Assembly (NCBI GenBank): GCA_905331475.1
Contig: CAJNYU010001982.1
Coordinates: 62,001-126,000 of the forward strand
Direction: 5' to 3'
Source: Rotaria socialis
Lineage: Eukaryota; Rotifera; Eurotatoria; Philodinida; Philodinidae
Length of the DNA stretch: 64,000 bases
In this document: in pieces, positions 10,901 to 23,910 of the stretch
Numbering within the stretch: position 1 is the stretch's first letter
Layout: the number at the start of each line of letters is the position of its first letter
Program-made: the position numbers and the translations under genes
The notes under the pieces: model-generated
Databases searched by the model: none
Seen by the model: the letters and a program-made list of their open reading frames with translations, nothing else
Told to the model about the DNA's origin: nothing

Positions 10901-13900
10901 TTGAATATATATATATATATATTGTGTATGATATAACGATGATAGTAGTGATAAAAACAAATAGTTTACGTTTCTAAAATTCTTTTAAAATAATATGAGT
11001 TTAAGATTGGTAAGACAACAATTATACAGAAATCTCTACTATAGCTATATAAATTTATGCTGATATAAACATACTTGTCCCTAGGGAGAAGAAAGTGTGG
11101 ATAAACTTTTCTGTTGTGATAATGATCGCAGTACGTGTGAACATTGTGAGCAAAAATTTATAGATGATTTCGAAAGAAAGAAAAATAATTAAGTTTATTC
11201 ACCTGATTTGTGACATGTCGTTTGGTTTCACCGGAATTGACAGATTTTTCCGCACTGAAACAATGAAAAATAATTGATATTAATTAAATTATTAAATTGA
11301 ATAAAAACCATTTCGACTTCAGCGACAAATCGAGTTTGTTTCTGCGTAGTAAACAAACTACAGCTGTAATTCTAACAGTCTAGTGAATTTAAAAAGGGGG
11401 CATATTGTGTAGAACTTCATATCGGTGTCATTCATTTTCTTTTTACGTGCATTAATTAGTATTCTAATTGACATCATATTCTCACTAAACCTTCAAGAAA
11501 AGTTAATAAAGCCTCACTCTAAAAACAAAAATAACGGCATTGCCCTCGTCTTTTACATCTAACTTTTATAGAATTTCTTTCACAAGAAACATGGATTTTA
11601 AAAGGAGGCGTCACGTGCTATTGGCCTTCGCTTCAAGTCACATTTTATGACTATAATTTCCTTTTCCCGTAATCTTACATTTATTCTTAATTCAGTGCAT
11701 TTATTTTGCATTGTTCAATAATATAAAATCGAAAGATACCGCTAAAAATAATTAAGCCAATATCTATCCACTTCAGTAAGCGCCGATTCATGTCAGCAAA
11801 TACCATACTGTCGGACCATCTTCTGCATGAAACTCTATTAAAAACAAATGGCTACAAAACTAAAGTACGCAAAGTAATATGCAGTTGCCAATGACCATGA
11901 AGTGGTTTTATACAATCTATCTCGTATGAGAATTCTTCATCATTTTTTACCTAGTTCTTTAAAAATGTAATTAGGAAGTACTTCATTTTCTATAGCGAGA
12001 CATCGTTCATGTACGTTCTGTGATGTTTCTATGGTTACATTTATCACGCATCATTAAAGTTTACGTTTATTTATAAAACATTGTTTAAAACTCATATTTC
12101 TTTGGCGTGATAAAAAAAAAAGCTGAAATTTACCTTGCGAACCCAATAAAATCTTCATTATTTGTATTAATATACGCTAATTGAGTCTGTATATAAGCGG
12201 AACATGCTTGTTTTGCTGCGATTTCTCTTTCTTTAAGATATTGTATAAGCAATTCTTCTGCTGCTTGTCGTAATAAAGGATAACGTTTCATCTAAAATCA
12301 TTTATTAATAAACTTTTTTTAATTCAGAACCCCTAAATCAAACTTACTTTACTAGTTGCTTCATGCACAATACCGCCTAGCTCTGATGCAACCATATCGA
12401 CACATTTCATAATCGGATCCTCAAATTTCGATATTTGCATTTGAACAATATATTCAAATGCTTCATCTGGTGTAAAAAGACCAGATCTAAAGTGAAAAAA
12501 AATTAAAACTTTCTTTCACTGTATAAAAATCCTACCGAAAACCACGAATGTTTTTTATTGCAACTACTGTTTGATTACGCATATCTTTATCTTGTAATTC
12601 AACCTATAATAAAAATTGATATGATTTTATCTGTTGATAAATATTCTCTTTTAGTTTTCTTTACTTTAACTAATTCAAATGGAAAACGTTCGCGAAATAT
12701 ATTTGCAATACGTGCACCACCTGTGAGTGTTTTTAGATCGGCTTCTTTTAAATTGTTACCTTGTAATGCCGTATCAAAGTCTTCACGTAATTCATGTGTT
12801 AATCTAAACGAACAAGTTTTTTGTTTCATTGAAAATATACTATGAATTCTTTCGTTTTTTTTACCCAACAAGTGCTTTCGTATCGGATGTTGTTGAACTT
12901 TCATACATAGCTGATGCACGATACTCAGCAACTTCTTTTGACAAATCACGAAATCGACCTTGCAAATCTCGTTTTAACTCGGGTAAACATTTAAGAATAT
13001 GTTCAGTTAATTGTAAACTAAGTGAACGTTGCAAATATGGAACACCCATTCGATCAGCAATGTCACTAAAAGCAAATATCAGAATAATCTTTTGTATAAA
13101 ACAAAGTTTTATTTTTCTCTTACCGATAAGCAGATTCATTCTGGAAGAATTGACGTTCAAATTCAAGTGCACCGGCAATATCTAATTCTTTCGATGCTCG
13201 ACCATGTTCATCGAGACGTTGACCACGAAGTACGACACCGATAAATCCTAAATTAACAAAAGCATGCCATGGTTTTTATATGAAATTACTTTTTGTTTAG
13301 TTTATTTACCCCGTTCAAGTACGACAAGTTTATTTAAAAGTACTTCGCGAGCATTATGACCTTTACCCATCATGTCAAGTTTTGTTAATACACCAATTGT
13401 ACGTTTACCCATGGGATCTTGACTACGTGCCATAACTAGAGCATCTGATGTAACAATATCAATATTAGCTGGTGTAACAGCTAGAATAAGACAATTTTCA
13501 TTGCTTATATAATTAATGATAATATCATCGATTTTTTTGACAATATCAGGTGGTTGTCCTTGAGATGGTACTTTAACCATGCCAGGTAAATCAACCAGAG
13601 TAAGATTGACGACTAAATAGACAACATAAAATATTTCCTTGCTAAAAATCAATTTTTCTGATATGAAAATAAGCCAAACGTGCTGCTTTATTTGCACTTA
13701 GTTCAGAAAGCAAATAACAGATATCTTCGAATGCTTTCTTTTTCTTCACACTGATAGGAAATTGAATTATTATAAATCTTGATTTCTTACCGTGTGGTGA
13801 ATAAATCGTTAAATTAATGGGTATATTAGAGACACCCATATCGTCGCGTACAACTGATTTTGTATCATTTTCTATTTCAGCACGAACATCAACGTAGTTC

Positions 13901-14387
13901 ACAAATCTTTGTTGTGGTTTATGTCCAAATACAGCATATTCTAATTTAATAGAAAACAAATAATTATCAATTAAATCTACTGTATTTTGTTTTTGAAACA
14001 TACCTTGACCTTGTAAATTAATCAATTGAAGAACAAGAGGTCGTTTAGTAACCATATTTCCACCACGAGGAAGAAAATCTCTATAAATTACAGCAAAAAA
14101 TTTACTTAAACAAATAAAATAATATATAATCATTTATGTACCGGCCGACAATATTTTCCAGTACTGAACTTTTTCCAGCTGATTGCGAACCGACTACTGC
14201 TATCTGTGGCAATGTTAATGTTAATTTTGCATTAGCTGCCGTAAATATGTGTTGAAGTTGATTGATCATAGGAATTAATAATTCCATGTCTAACACAAGA
14301 AAAAAAAATATATTTAAGTAAATTCATAAGTATTTTCACTAATGAAAATAAAAATCTCTTACTAGGATTGCCTGCTTGAGTCGACAT
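7952..14387 (-). CDS. DNM: Dynamin (large GTPase of vesicle scission)
   Basis: A classical dynamin with all five domains. Exon 1 encodes MSTQAGNP (ATG 14387) and joins [15 protein letters not shown]. The G domain has GSQSAGKSS (P-loop), the switch-I Thr in [13 protein letters not shown] (switch II) and TKLD. Bundle and stalk exons follow ([71 protein letters not shown]). The PH domain lies at about 10570-11255 ([35 protein letters not shown]). The GED lies at about 9600-10325 ([20 protein letters not shown], then [14 protein letters not shown]). A Pro/Arg-rich tail runs across the last exons ([32 protein letters not shown]) and would bind SH3 domains. There are about 22 exons; most introns are short but one of about 880 bp separates stalk from PH. 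It is a single dynamin-1/2/3-type protein acting at plasma-membrane vesicle necks. Confidence 0.97.
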
Positions 14388-14982
14388 GGCTAAATCTAGA
14401 AAAAAAAAGATATTTTGAATAAAATAAATGCGCACATATATTTCTTGTCAATAGAATAGAGATGACATTTTTATTTTTATTTTTATTTTTTTGTTTTCTT
14501 TCTCCCTTTTTATTTATACACTTCTATCTATCTTTTCTTGTTCATCAGGCTGATAGCTGCCTACATAAACCCAATGATTTAAACATATCACATAATTCCA
14601 TTTGAAAACAGAACTTCCGTGTCATAGTAACACAACACTAAATTAAATGCTATCTTTTTTTCTCTGTTTATTTATTTAGTTATTGATTTTTCTTGAAGCC
14701 AATAGAACAACAACTAAATAATCTAGATGGCGCCTGTTATGAAAATGTGACTAAGCCATAATCAGATAAGGAAATGCTGCTTCATTTATATGTAAATGCA
14801 AAACGCGTGATATCTAAAAAAAGAAAGAAAAACAATTGAATCACTACAGTCGTTATGTCATTAATAAAAGAAATATTTTTTCTTGTCTTTATCTACTTCT
14901 GTTTCAGTTATCTAATAATTATAAGAAGCCATAAAAGAAAAGAAGAAGATTTGCATTGATTAAGAATTATTCATAGTTTGTT
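14388..14982. other. Intergenic, no gene seen
   Basis: This is AT-rich spacer between the dynamin start and the aldo/keto reductase stop, with T-rich runs near 14470-14510. A splice acceptor-like TTTCTAG lies directly before the dynamin ATG, so a spliced 5' untranslated exon or trans-spliced leader may be present. No open frame of note is seen. Confidence 0.5.
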
Positions 14983-16288
14983 TTACCCATGACCAAGAAC
15001 ACGATGAGGTTGATATAATTCTTCTAAAGTTTTGATTTCCTCGTCCGAAAGTTTTATATTAACTGCTGCAACAGCTTCTTCAAGTTGATACATTTTCGAA
15101 GCACCTATAATCGGTGCACATACACCAGGTTTTGATAGAATCCATGCAAGTGCAAGTTGAGCTGGCTTAACTTGTTTTTTCTCAGCAACTATTTTCAACC
15201 GTTCAACAATTTCAAAATCGCTATCAGCATAATATAATTGGTGGCCAAATGCATCGGTTTGAGCACGTTTTGTAGCCGAACTCGTTTCATCATTTTCTTT
15301 ACTAAGATCTGTTTTAGTACGATTTCCTGTTAGAAAGCCACGAGCAAGAGGCGACCATGGAATAAGACCAACACCTTGATCCAAACATAACGGATTCATT
15401 TCACGTTCTTCTTCACGATACACAAGCTGAAAATGCATTAGAAATAAAAGAGTATTCAGATTCGATAGTGTATATATTCTAGATTACATTGTAATGATTT
15501 TGCATGGTAACAAACTTTGTCCATCCATTTTTTTCTGCTATATGTTGAGCTTTAGCAAATTGCCAGGCATACATGGAAGAAGCGCCAATATAACGGACCT
15601 AATATTTAAAATGAAAAGAACCAACAAGCGATGTTTTATTTAAACACAATTTCGAAAATGATAAAATACTTTGCCTGATCTAACAAGATCATTTAAAGCT
15701 TCCATAGTTTCTTCTATAAATTGAAAAGATTTAAATAGATGAATATGAAAACTAATTTAAAAATAAAGTTACCAATGGGCGTTTCTTTATCGAAACGGTG
15801 AATTTGATAAAGATCAATGTAATCCATATTTAATCGTTTTAAACTAGCGTCACAAGCTTCAAAAATATGCTTACGACTTAGACCTTTACGATTCGGACCT
15901 TCAGCCATCTGATGAAATACTTTAGTAGCTACAACGATTTCTTCTCGAATAGCCATATCATTCAAAGCTCGGCCAGTAATTTCTTCACTTACGCCAAGTG
16001 AATACTAAATAAAAATAAAAATAAAACTTCTCTAGTTTTCAATAATGAATTTTCTACCATGTCAGCTGTATCAAAAAAATTAATTCCAAGTTCTAATGCT
16101 CGTTTAACGAATGGGCGACCTTCTTGTTCTTCAAGAACCCATTCACGCCATTTCGTTGATCCGTATGTCATCATTCCCAAACAAATGCGTGACACTTGTA
16201 CACCAGTATTACCTAATCGTACATATGGCATGCCACTTTTCTTCATGCCTTCGACAACTGAAATCTTTTGATTATCCGTAGAAATCAT
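14983..16288 (-). CDS. Aldo/keto reductase, YajO-like
   Basis: Five exons join in phase from ATG 16288 to TAA 14983-14985, about 350 residues. The first exon reads [20 protein letters not shown] and [20 protein letters not shown], then [10 protein letters not shown]. The catalytic tetrad is complete: Asp in FFDTAD, Tyr in YSLGVSEEI, Lys in VVATKVFH and His in [14 protein letters not shown]. Later exons read [61 protein letters not shown] and [20 protein letters not shown], closing with [10 protein letters not shown]. This resembles bacterial YajO proteins almost segment by segment ([27 protein letters not shown]). It should reduce aldehydes or ketones with NADPH in the cytosol; the substrate is unknown. 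The bacterial similarity with eukaryotic introns suggests an old horizontal transfer, though fungal and protist relatives also exist. Confidence 0.93.
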
Positions 16289-18378
16289 GTTAGCACCGAA
16301 TTTCGATTATACTAAGAATATACTAGTCTAGAAAACTTCAATGAAACCTATAAAAGAAATAAATGCAGATATTTACAATGGCGTTATGTTGTTCGATGTA
16401 ACGCACGAGTGTAGTTTTATCGCTCCTTCTCAGCTCTTTTTTTATCTTTCTCGTTCTTTCGACGATCATATTAGTAAACCTTTATGTTTGCTTTCGAAGA
16501 AAAACATGAAATGAGACTACATGAAACGGAAATAAGTGCAAAAGAAATCTAAGCCTAAAAGCAGTATGCGTGTATATGGCCTTAACATTCTAAAAGTTTT
16601 TAGTTCTATCCTACAATAATGAACGAGAAATTATATTCTTTATATAAACTCAGTGTAACATCGCTATCTTTAGTCTGTCGTCGTACAAAGCTTTAGCAAA
16701 AATATAGTGTAACATGATAGATAAAAATAATAGGCTTTAACTTTGTAAATGATCTCGTGTATCGATTATATGCATTGAAATTGATTACATAATTCCACTG
16801 AAAATTTTGACTATATAATACAAATTATTCGATACACAGAAAAAGAGTCATGAATTGTATATCTTTTTGAATATTTTGTTATTAAATAGTAATATTTTAT
16901 TAGACAATAAATCATGAATTTTAGATTAACTTTTTTGTTTTCCATCTTAATGTCATGACTTCCTGTTTGTTTTTTCTTTCTAATAAATCGACAGAAAAAG
17001 TAGAAATTAGAATATTTAGAAGAATTAAAAGATTAAGAGCACAGATAAAAATCTGTAAAAAAACATAAAGATGATTCATTTTTAACAAGAAAGATAACAC
17101 TATTCGTCAGACTGCCACCATTGTTGATAGTTTATGACTAAACTATGAATTCAGCTGATATCGTAAAATTTTCTTTTTTAAGATTAGAAATTTTTGCTAG
17201 TTAGTAATGTATAATTTTACTCTTTTTAAATCTATGAAGAGCTTTTCATTTGGCGACCGTTGTTGTTATTATTTGATTTTTTGAGTCGACTTCAGAATCT
17301 TACCTTACTTGAATGATAAATGAGATTGTGGTGGGCGTATGAGTTTCGCCCGATGAATTAAGTTCGACTTGTTGCAAAATAAACTCCCAAAATATCCTTG
17401 TTATTTAATTCTCATTCGCGTCCGATACAGTGAATCACAATAACGTCGGCAAGATAAAAATGACCTTATTCTAATTTATTCTCTTTTCGAGACTTCTTTA
17501 TGAAGCTGAAAAATGAATGAATATTTGTGATATTACTATGCGATAACCCATTACCTCATATGAATCAGTGAAAGACACAATGAATCTTTTCATAGAAATG
17601 TTAATACTTTTTTTCTTTTATAATTTTCTCTTGTTTAAATAGAAGAACAGAAAAAATATCTTTCTTAATAAAGATGAAATCTTATGATTAAATTCTTAAA
17701 TACGATAAAAGATCTAGTAACGTTTCACTTATTACTCTATGTGTTTCTTTGTTTGATTCATATCTGTGTTGTTTTACATGAAATTCATTTAGCTACATGT
17801 ATCATTTAAAAAATTAAATTAAAATATAGAAATTTTCCTTTTTAAACAATATTACTGATCTAAAAACAAATGACTTCATTTGACATTTATTTATTCTTCA
17901 TTAACATTCTTCTATTCAAATGTATGTGTTAAAATATCAGTTAAGAAATTCAGTGATAGGTTGTCCTTGTTACCTTTTATATGCATTTCTTTGCATGTCA
18001 TTTACGAGAATGATTGTTATAGCTCTCGATGAGAATTAAATTATACCTATGCTTGAAAGATGAATAGGATCATACTTATCTTACTTGGTGGTAACTGTGA
18101 CGGTTTGGTTAAGTAGAATTTCAAGAAACATAGGAAATTCAATCAGAAATAGAAAGTAAAAATCGAAGTTAAACGTTAACTTAACAATGAGAATCATATT
18201 GATATTTATCGTCATATGTATCTCATTATTACGAACATCGATTTGCAACCAACACAGATCGATGTCATTGTTTTTTTTAAACTTGCACTGACTATTGAGA
18301 TTAAAATAAATGAATGTTAACACACATAGAAAATACACACAACGAAATATGTTTTTTTTTGAAAGCATAGAAAAAAAG
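16289..18378. other. Intergenic, about 2.1 kb, no gene seen
   Basis: AT-rich spacer between the reductase start and the stop of the HAD-fold gene. I read both strands for splice-bounded open segments and found none that I would defend; the ORF at 18081-18407 minus is F/I/N/Y-rich and runs into the 3' end of the HAD gene. No clear terminal repeats or RNA genes were seen. Confidence 0.5.
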
Positions 18379-19214
18379 TTAACTGTCAGGTAAATTATTA
18401 TAAACAAAATCCTTTAAAATGTCTAAACTAATTTCATCACGAATTTCAAGTACTTTGTGACCGAATTTTTCAGCAATTAAAATATTTTGTACATCATCGT
18501 CAAGTAAAAGAATTTCATTGGGCTTTATTGTTTTATTTCTTCTTGTTGCAATTTCGGTAACAACAGATGATAAATGATATTCTTTACCAAGAAAATCTTC
18601 ATCCATATTGGCAACAAATTCCGGTGTATTGCATCGAATTATAATTCGATCTGTTTTGCTATTGAAAACAAAACAAAAACGAATCATAATAGATTTTTAT
18701 TGAGTCAATGAAAATTTTAAACTTACGAAGTTTTAAATGCTAAATGAAGCAATTTTCTTATCAGTTGTTCTTGAGATGAAAATGATACAAAACAAACATG
18801 AAGTGTTTGACTATAAGCTGATGACTCAAGAAGTTCTTGAATTAAATAATGAAATGCTGATCTTATATAACTCAATAGACTATCAGCTGTCCCTTGATAA
18901 TAACCATTTGTATGTATTGATAAAAATGTATTATCAAAGTCAATAGCAATTAATTTGATATTTTTATTTTGTAAACCCAATACAATATCTCGAGCTTTGG
19001 CACGTTGTTCAGCAACATATTTTGATGCAGTTAAACGTGTTGATACTGTTGAAAGATTTTTATCAGATAAATTTACGCTTGGACGTCGATTTTGATTTTT
19101 TAATCTCATTAACGTTATAAGCGATGACGATGATTGAGATTTTTTATTCACAACTGGAGACGATGTTGATGTTGTTGCATTATTTGATGGATTCACTTTC
19201 GTTATTCGAGACAT
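18379..19214 (-). CDS. HAD-superfamily protein (DxDxT type), 255 aa
   Basis: Two exons, 19214-18727 and 18658-18379, total 768 nt and join in phase (TC|C in ...LAFKTS|KTDRIIIRC). The N-terminal 70 residues are S/T/N/K-rich and probably disordered. Then comes KLIAIDFDNTFLSIHTNGYY, a HAD motif I (nucleophile Asp and DxDxT-type second Asp; FDNTF), followed by a helix and LHVCFVSFSSQEQLIRKLL (motif II, Ser after a hydrophobic strand). Motif IV appears as NEILLLDDDVQNILIAEKFG (paired Asp). Proteins of this type, with an IDFD-T-SIHT start, are known mainly from protists as uncharacterised HAD phosphatases. A metal-dependent phosphohydrolase role is plausible; the substrate is unknown. No signal peptide is seen. 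Confidence 0.82.
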
Positions 19215-22200
19215 CTGAAATTAGAATAATCTTAATCTTTATTCGTAAGACATAATTAAACGACAGAAATACAAATACGTATGAATCCAAATACAAGCGA
19301 CAATAGACTAAACATTGCTCACATAGCTGTATACACATTAGTCTATGTAGATGAAGGTAAATGTAGAGGCGATGTTTGTATGCAAAATGCATACTTATTC
19401 TCTGTTCTTAAGGAAAGAATAGGCAAAGGTATGACAAACATGCTCACATCAACCGAAAGCTCGTTACAATTGATAGGCTACATACCTATACACAACTTTT
19501 TCTCATCAGAGAGACATACAAGGTTGTTTTGTCATGAAATTACCTTCACTGAAAAACCAATACATGTCCTTTATATTGATGGAAAAAATCAAACAATACA
19601 CTAAGTCATCACAAAAACTGTCTAATATGTGCAGCGTTTGTGTTGTATGAAAAACGTCTCTACTATTACAATACAGTAATATAAACAACGTATGTGTAGA
19701 TTTTAACGTGTCAAATGACAGATCGGTAGCGATCTGAAGGAAAGCGAAAAAAAATAACATCAAGAAGAAGGTATATAATGTTGAGAAATAGCAAAATCGA
19801 TTATTTTGTCTCATCTTTTTTCTTACATATAGGCGATCAAATACGAAAAACAAAAATGTTTCATTATTACTTTTTTAACTTTCTTATTGATGGCGATTAA
19901 TAACCGTAAAGCAATTGGTATTTCACATGCTTGATATCACGTGTTAGACTATTTTTTCTTGCGCTACTCAACAAATGAAAATATTTGATAGATGTATATT
20001 GAAAATATTTTGACGTCATTCGACTATAACATATACTCGGCTAAGGAATGCTTATCTATTAACGAAATAAATAAAGTATACGTAGAAATAATTTACATAA
20101 TCTTTTGTCGATATCAATAACAAGTCTTATAGAAGAATAATAGGTCAACTTATTCATCGATTATGTCAAGGGTACGAACAACGAACATGATTGAAGATAT
20201 GTTAAGATTAATTGCGTTCTTCTTACGAATGCTCATTACTATTTTCTATAATACAGAAAATTAAAAGATAACCAAGAAATATCATCGAAGAGATAAAATG
20301 ATTGCTTATGCGATTATTTCTAGATAAACATTCATATTTATAACGAACAGTTTCTCTTCGAAGTAACAAGTCAAACTGTCGTACTTATCACTCACTCGTT
20401 GAGAAACATCTAACATCCAACATAGTTTTCTTATCAATTAGCACTACACACAAGGCTATATTTAATAATAACAACAAATATTTTCTGTATCTCATCGTAT
20501 ATATAAATGTAACCAAATGAATTAATTAAGTGATTATGATTTTCTTATGCCCCAAATTATCAGACTTATATTAAATATAAGTCCAGTTGTATGCAGATCT
20601 GGCATAACTATTTTCAAGATTTCGAGTCTGTACTTACATGTGTCTGATGTATGCTATTAAGCTTAAAAAAAAGTCAAGACTCTTTCCATTTGGCTGACTA
20701 TTAACGAATAATTGTCAATTACATTGGAAAGAAGGATGTTTTGAAACCTCTTTCCTGTTGTAGAATCTATGAAAAAGTCACGAAGCATCGAAATGGCAAC
20801 ATGCATCAAACTCAAAAATTACATTCATTTTTATGACTAAATCATAAAAACTTCTTCTGTTTTTTTGCAAACACATTAGAGCAAAAATCATGTTGTATTG
20901 ATTATCTTCACAGAAGACAACGACTGTGTACATCCCGATTGATAACCCCAAGAGAATCACAGTGCATTGAGTTCACTTGTTTTATGTCAAACTCCCACAC
21001 GTAAACAAAACATGATTATTAATCACAAATATGTATGAATACATTCAAAATAAATGTTTTTAAATGTGATTCAACATTTACAATTACCTTTCATTAAAAT
21101 TTATGGTATTCGTAAACATTGATTTATTCTTTAAAACTTAGTAAATCAAATTTTTATAGCAAATAAAAACCAGCAACTAGTTCATCAGAATTAAGAAATC
21201 GCTTGCCTGAACAATTTTGAATGTTGATAGATTCATTTTTAAAAGAGATTTGAACTTTAAAAGAAAAAAATATGGAAAATCAATCAATCGGATCAAATTG
21301 TTTCATTTTCATTTTTACAAATTCCACCAACGAAACGAATCATTCAGTTGAAGATGTCGCTTGTTGTTATCTCTAAAGACTAGACAAATTCATCATAAGA
21401 TTCTTCTTTTTATTCTATTACAAAACTCAAAGAGAAGAATATCAATAGACATGCGAATGAATACAAATATTTATAATATTAACTATTGAAGACTTATCTC
21501 AATGCAATTAAATCTAAGTCAATATTTATTCTGTAGTGCATCGATTGAAATACATGTTTGAATATTCAAAACAGACGTGACTAATTAATATTCATGAAAA
21601 CACCTACTGCTATTCACCAGAGACACATGAAAATAGGTTTCATGTTTTTTATATACATATCGAAAGTGTTTATATCTAAACTTGTTAATTTTAATCAAAG
21701 AAAAGTGACAGACAACTTCATTCTATGTGTGAAATACACTAAAGAAACGCTTTTTTTGTCTATTAAGCTTATTAGATTTCAAAAAAGAACGGTATTAATA
21801 TATTTTATCTGGATTTGGCCATCATAAGTCTTTTGTATTATAGAGCTACAAAAAAAAAACATTCATAAAAGCAATCTCATAAAATAGAGCCACATATATC
21901 TTCGTAGAGAAGACCTTGTTTTGTATTGCATTTAATTAGTTTTGCACATATATTTTACAAGCTTATTATTTTACCAAGAATTTATACTAGTACGGACTTT
22001 TTTCTATTTTGTTAAAGTCTTCATTAATAGGTTTCTGGAAAATGACAAATTGCAAAAACCGTTTTCAATAGCAAAAAAGATCAATCGAATACAAACAATA
22101 AAATATTCAAAGAAAATAAGATTGCATTGATTTTTCTATTGATAATGTAAAACGATAATTTATTCGGTTGACTATCTTCAACATGTTTATTTTGTATATG

Positions 22201-23910
22201 AGACAAACTATTATTAATAATACAATTCCATTTCTGATATTTGATGGATTTCTTATTAATTTTGTTTTTCACATCATATTATCATATTTGATTCTTTCAT
22301 AATCAAATAATATATATAAAATTGAATATTGAAAGCGAAATAATATCGACTTGTGTTCTCTATATGCTTCAATATAATAAAATAGTTTGAAGATTTATTA
22401 TCAATATTTGATCTGTCAGAGAAGACGTTTTTCTTCTCACAAATGATTCTATTCAATAATGCATCTACGAAAAAGAAATTAACATTACTTTCCCTCTTGG
22501 TTTGCATATAACGTTAGAAGGTTATGTCTTTTTGATTATATTTTCGTATATATATTGTGTGAGTAAAATTCATCAATTTTTTTGCAATTTTTATTTTGAA
22601 TAGAGAAAAGAGCAACATCGAATATTCATTTAGTCATCGTATGCAACATGCAACTAGCAAGTATATGGCCAAGAGTGAGAAAACTACTACCATAATGAGT
22701 TTTTCTTGTGCCATCTATTATCAGTTTTAAGGCGTTATTAAGAATAGGAAATTAATATTCAGTGGCTCTCATGACTTTTTCTCTTCTGTAAAAAGTCATA
22801 TATTTCTTATTGATGTGATTATCCTTAATTAAGCAATATTCTGATGTCTATTGAATGTATTGCATATCATAATCACGCGTATAGATATTATCAGTAAGAT
22901 TATAGTGGCAATAATAATCAGACTATTCCCAGAGCATTGGTTCGTCTCCTAAACAGTGCTTTTATTCTTCTCCAGGGTGTTAACGATAAAAAAAGAGCGA
23001 GAGAAGAAGAAAATGCATTTACATACACACTCCTATGTTAGAGAGGTCTCAAGCTATGAGTAACTACTCAGATTCATAGAAGGAAAACGGCTCTTCAACC
23101 AAATGTGACTACCAGAGTTTTCTCTTTTTTCCTTTTCTTTTTATCGATCTTCTTCTTTTTTGTCGCAAATATTGTAGATGATTAATTGATTCATTCTAGA
23201 TAGATATTAATCAATTATCCATGACAGTTATGACGAAAGTTGAAAAGGTAGAAAATGTCTACATATTTATTTGAATACATAGAATATCCCAAAGGTAAGC
23301 AATATCGAGGTCTCGTCAGTTTTTCTTGCTAGATTAATAATTAAATCTAACGTCTGGATCACATACACAAGAAGTCTCTATACTCAGTGACATGGTCTCT
23401 TATTCGTCTTTAGTGGTAAAATGTATGGAAAAGTAGAAAAAAACGTTTGTTGAGAATTCTATTTTAATTGTTTCAAAAGTTGAAAACTTTGTTACTGCAT
23501 TATGTTTGTATATTTTCTTCTTCTATTCATATTAGTATGTATGGCGTGGTTCAAACTCTATTGAGTTTCAGGTATTCAGTTATTACTTTTGATATAGAAA
23601 ATCTATTTAGACAATCTGATTTATGAAAAGAGAAATAATTGAATTAGCTTAGAACACAATAAATTGTCCTTAGTAATTATACGTGAAAGATGTTGGGGCT
23701 TATTTTTTACGCACTCTCAAAAACAAAGATTGATAATTGATCGTCTTCACAGTATTGTCTTTTGGTGTAAGTGGTCTAAATGAAAGATCTAACTATCGAT
23801 ATAGAAAGAAAAACAAAAATCTGAAAAAGAATTCGATATTACTTTACCTTTCGGCTGCCCTATATGCGTATCTATGCTTTATGTATTAATTATGTTTTGT
23901 CTCCGAATAG
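19215..23910. other. Large intergenic region, about 4.7 kb
   Basis: AT-rich DNA with many homopolymer and dinucleotide runs. I could not find protein-like exons on either strand; open frames at 19281-19604, 19506-19853, 21594-21827 and 22081-22507 are low-complexity or F/I/K/N-rich and lack splice partners. Upstream exons of the membrane protein that begins at 23911 must lie somewhere here or further back; a start ATG near 23254 followed by a GTAAGC donor was tested but does not join in phase. Confidence 0.5.

Noticed and set aside
19281..19604. 107-codon plus-strand ORF opposite the HAD gene upstream region
   Set aside because: No motif or splice context; overlaps an equally open frame on the other strand.
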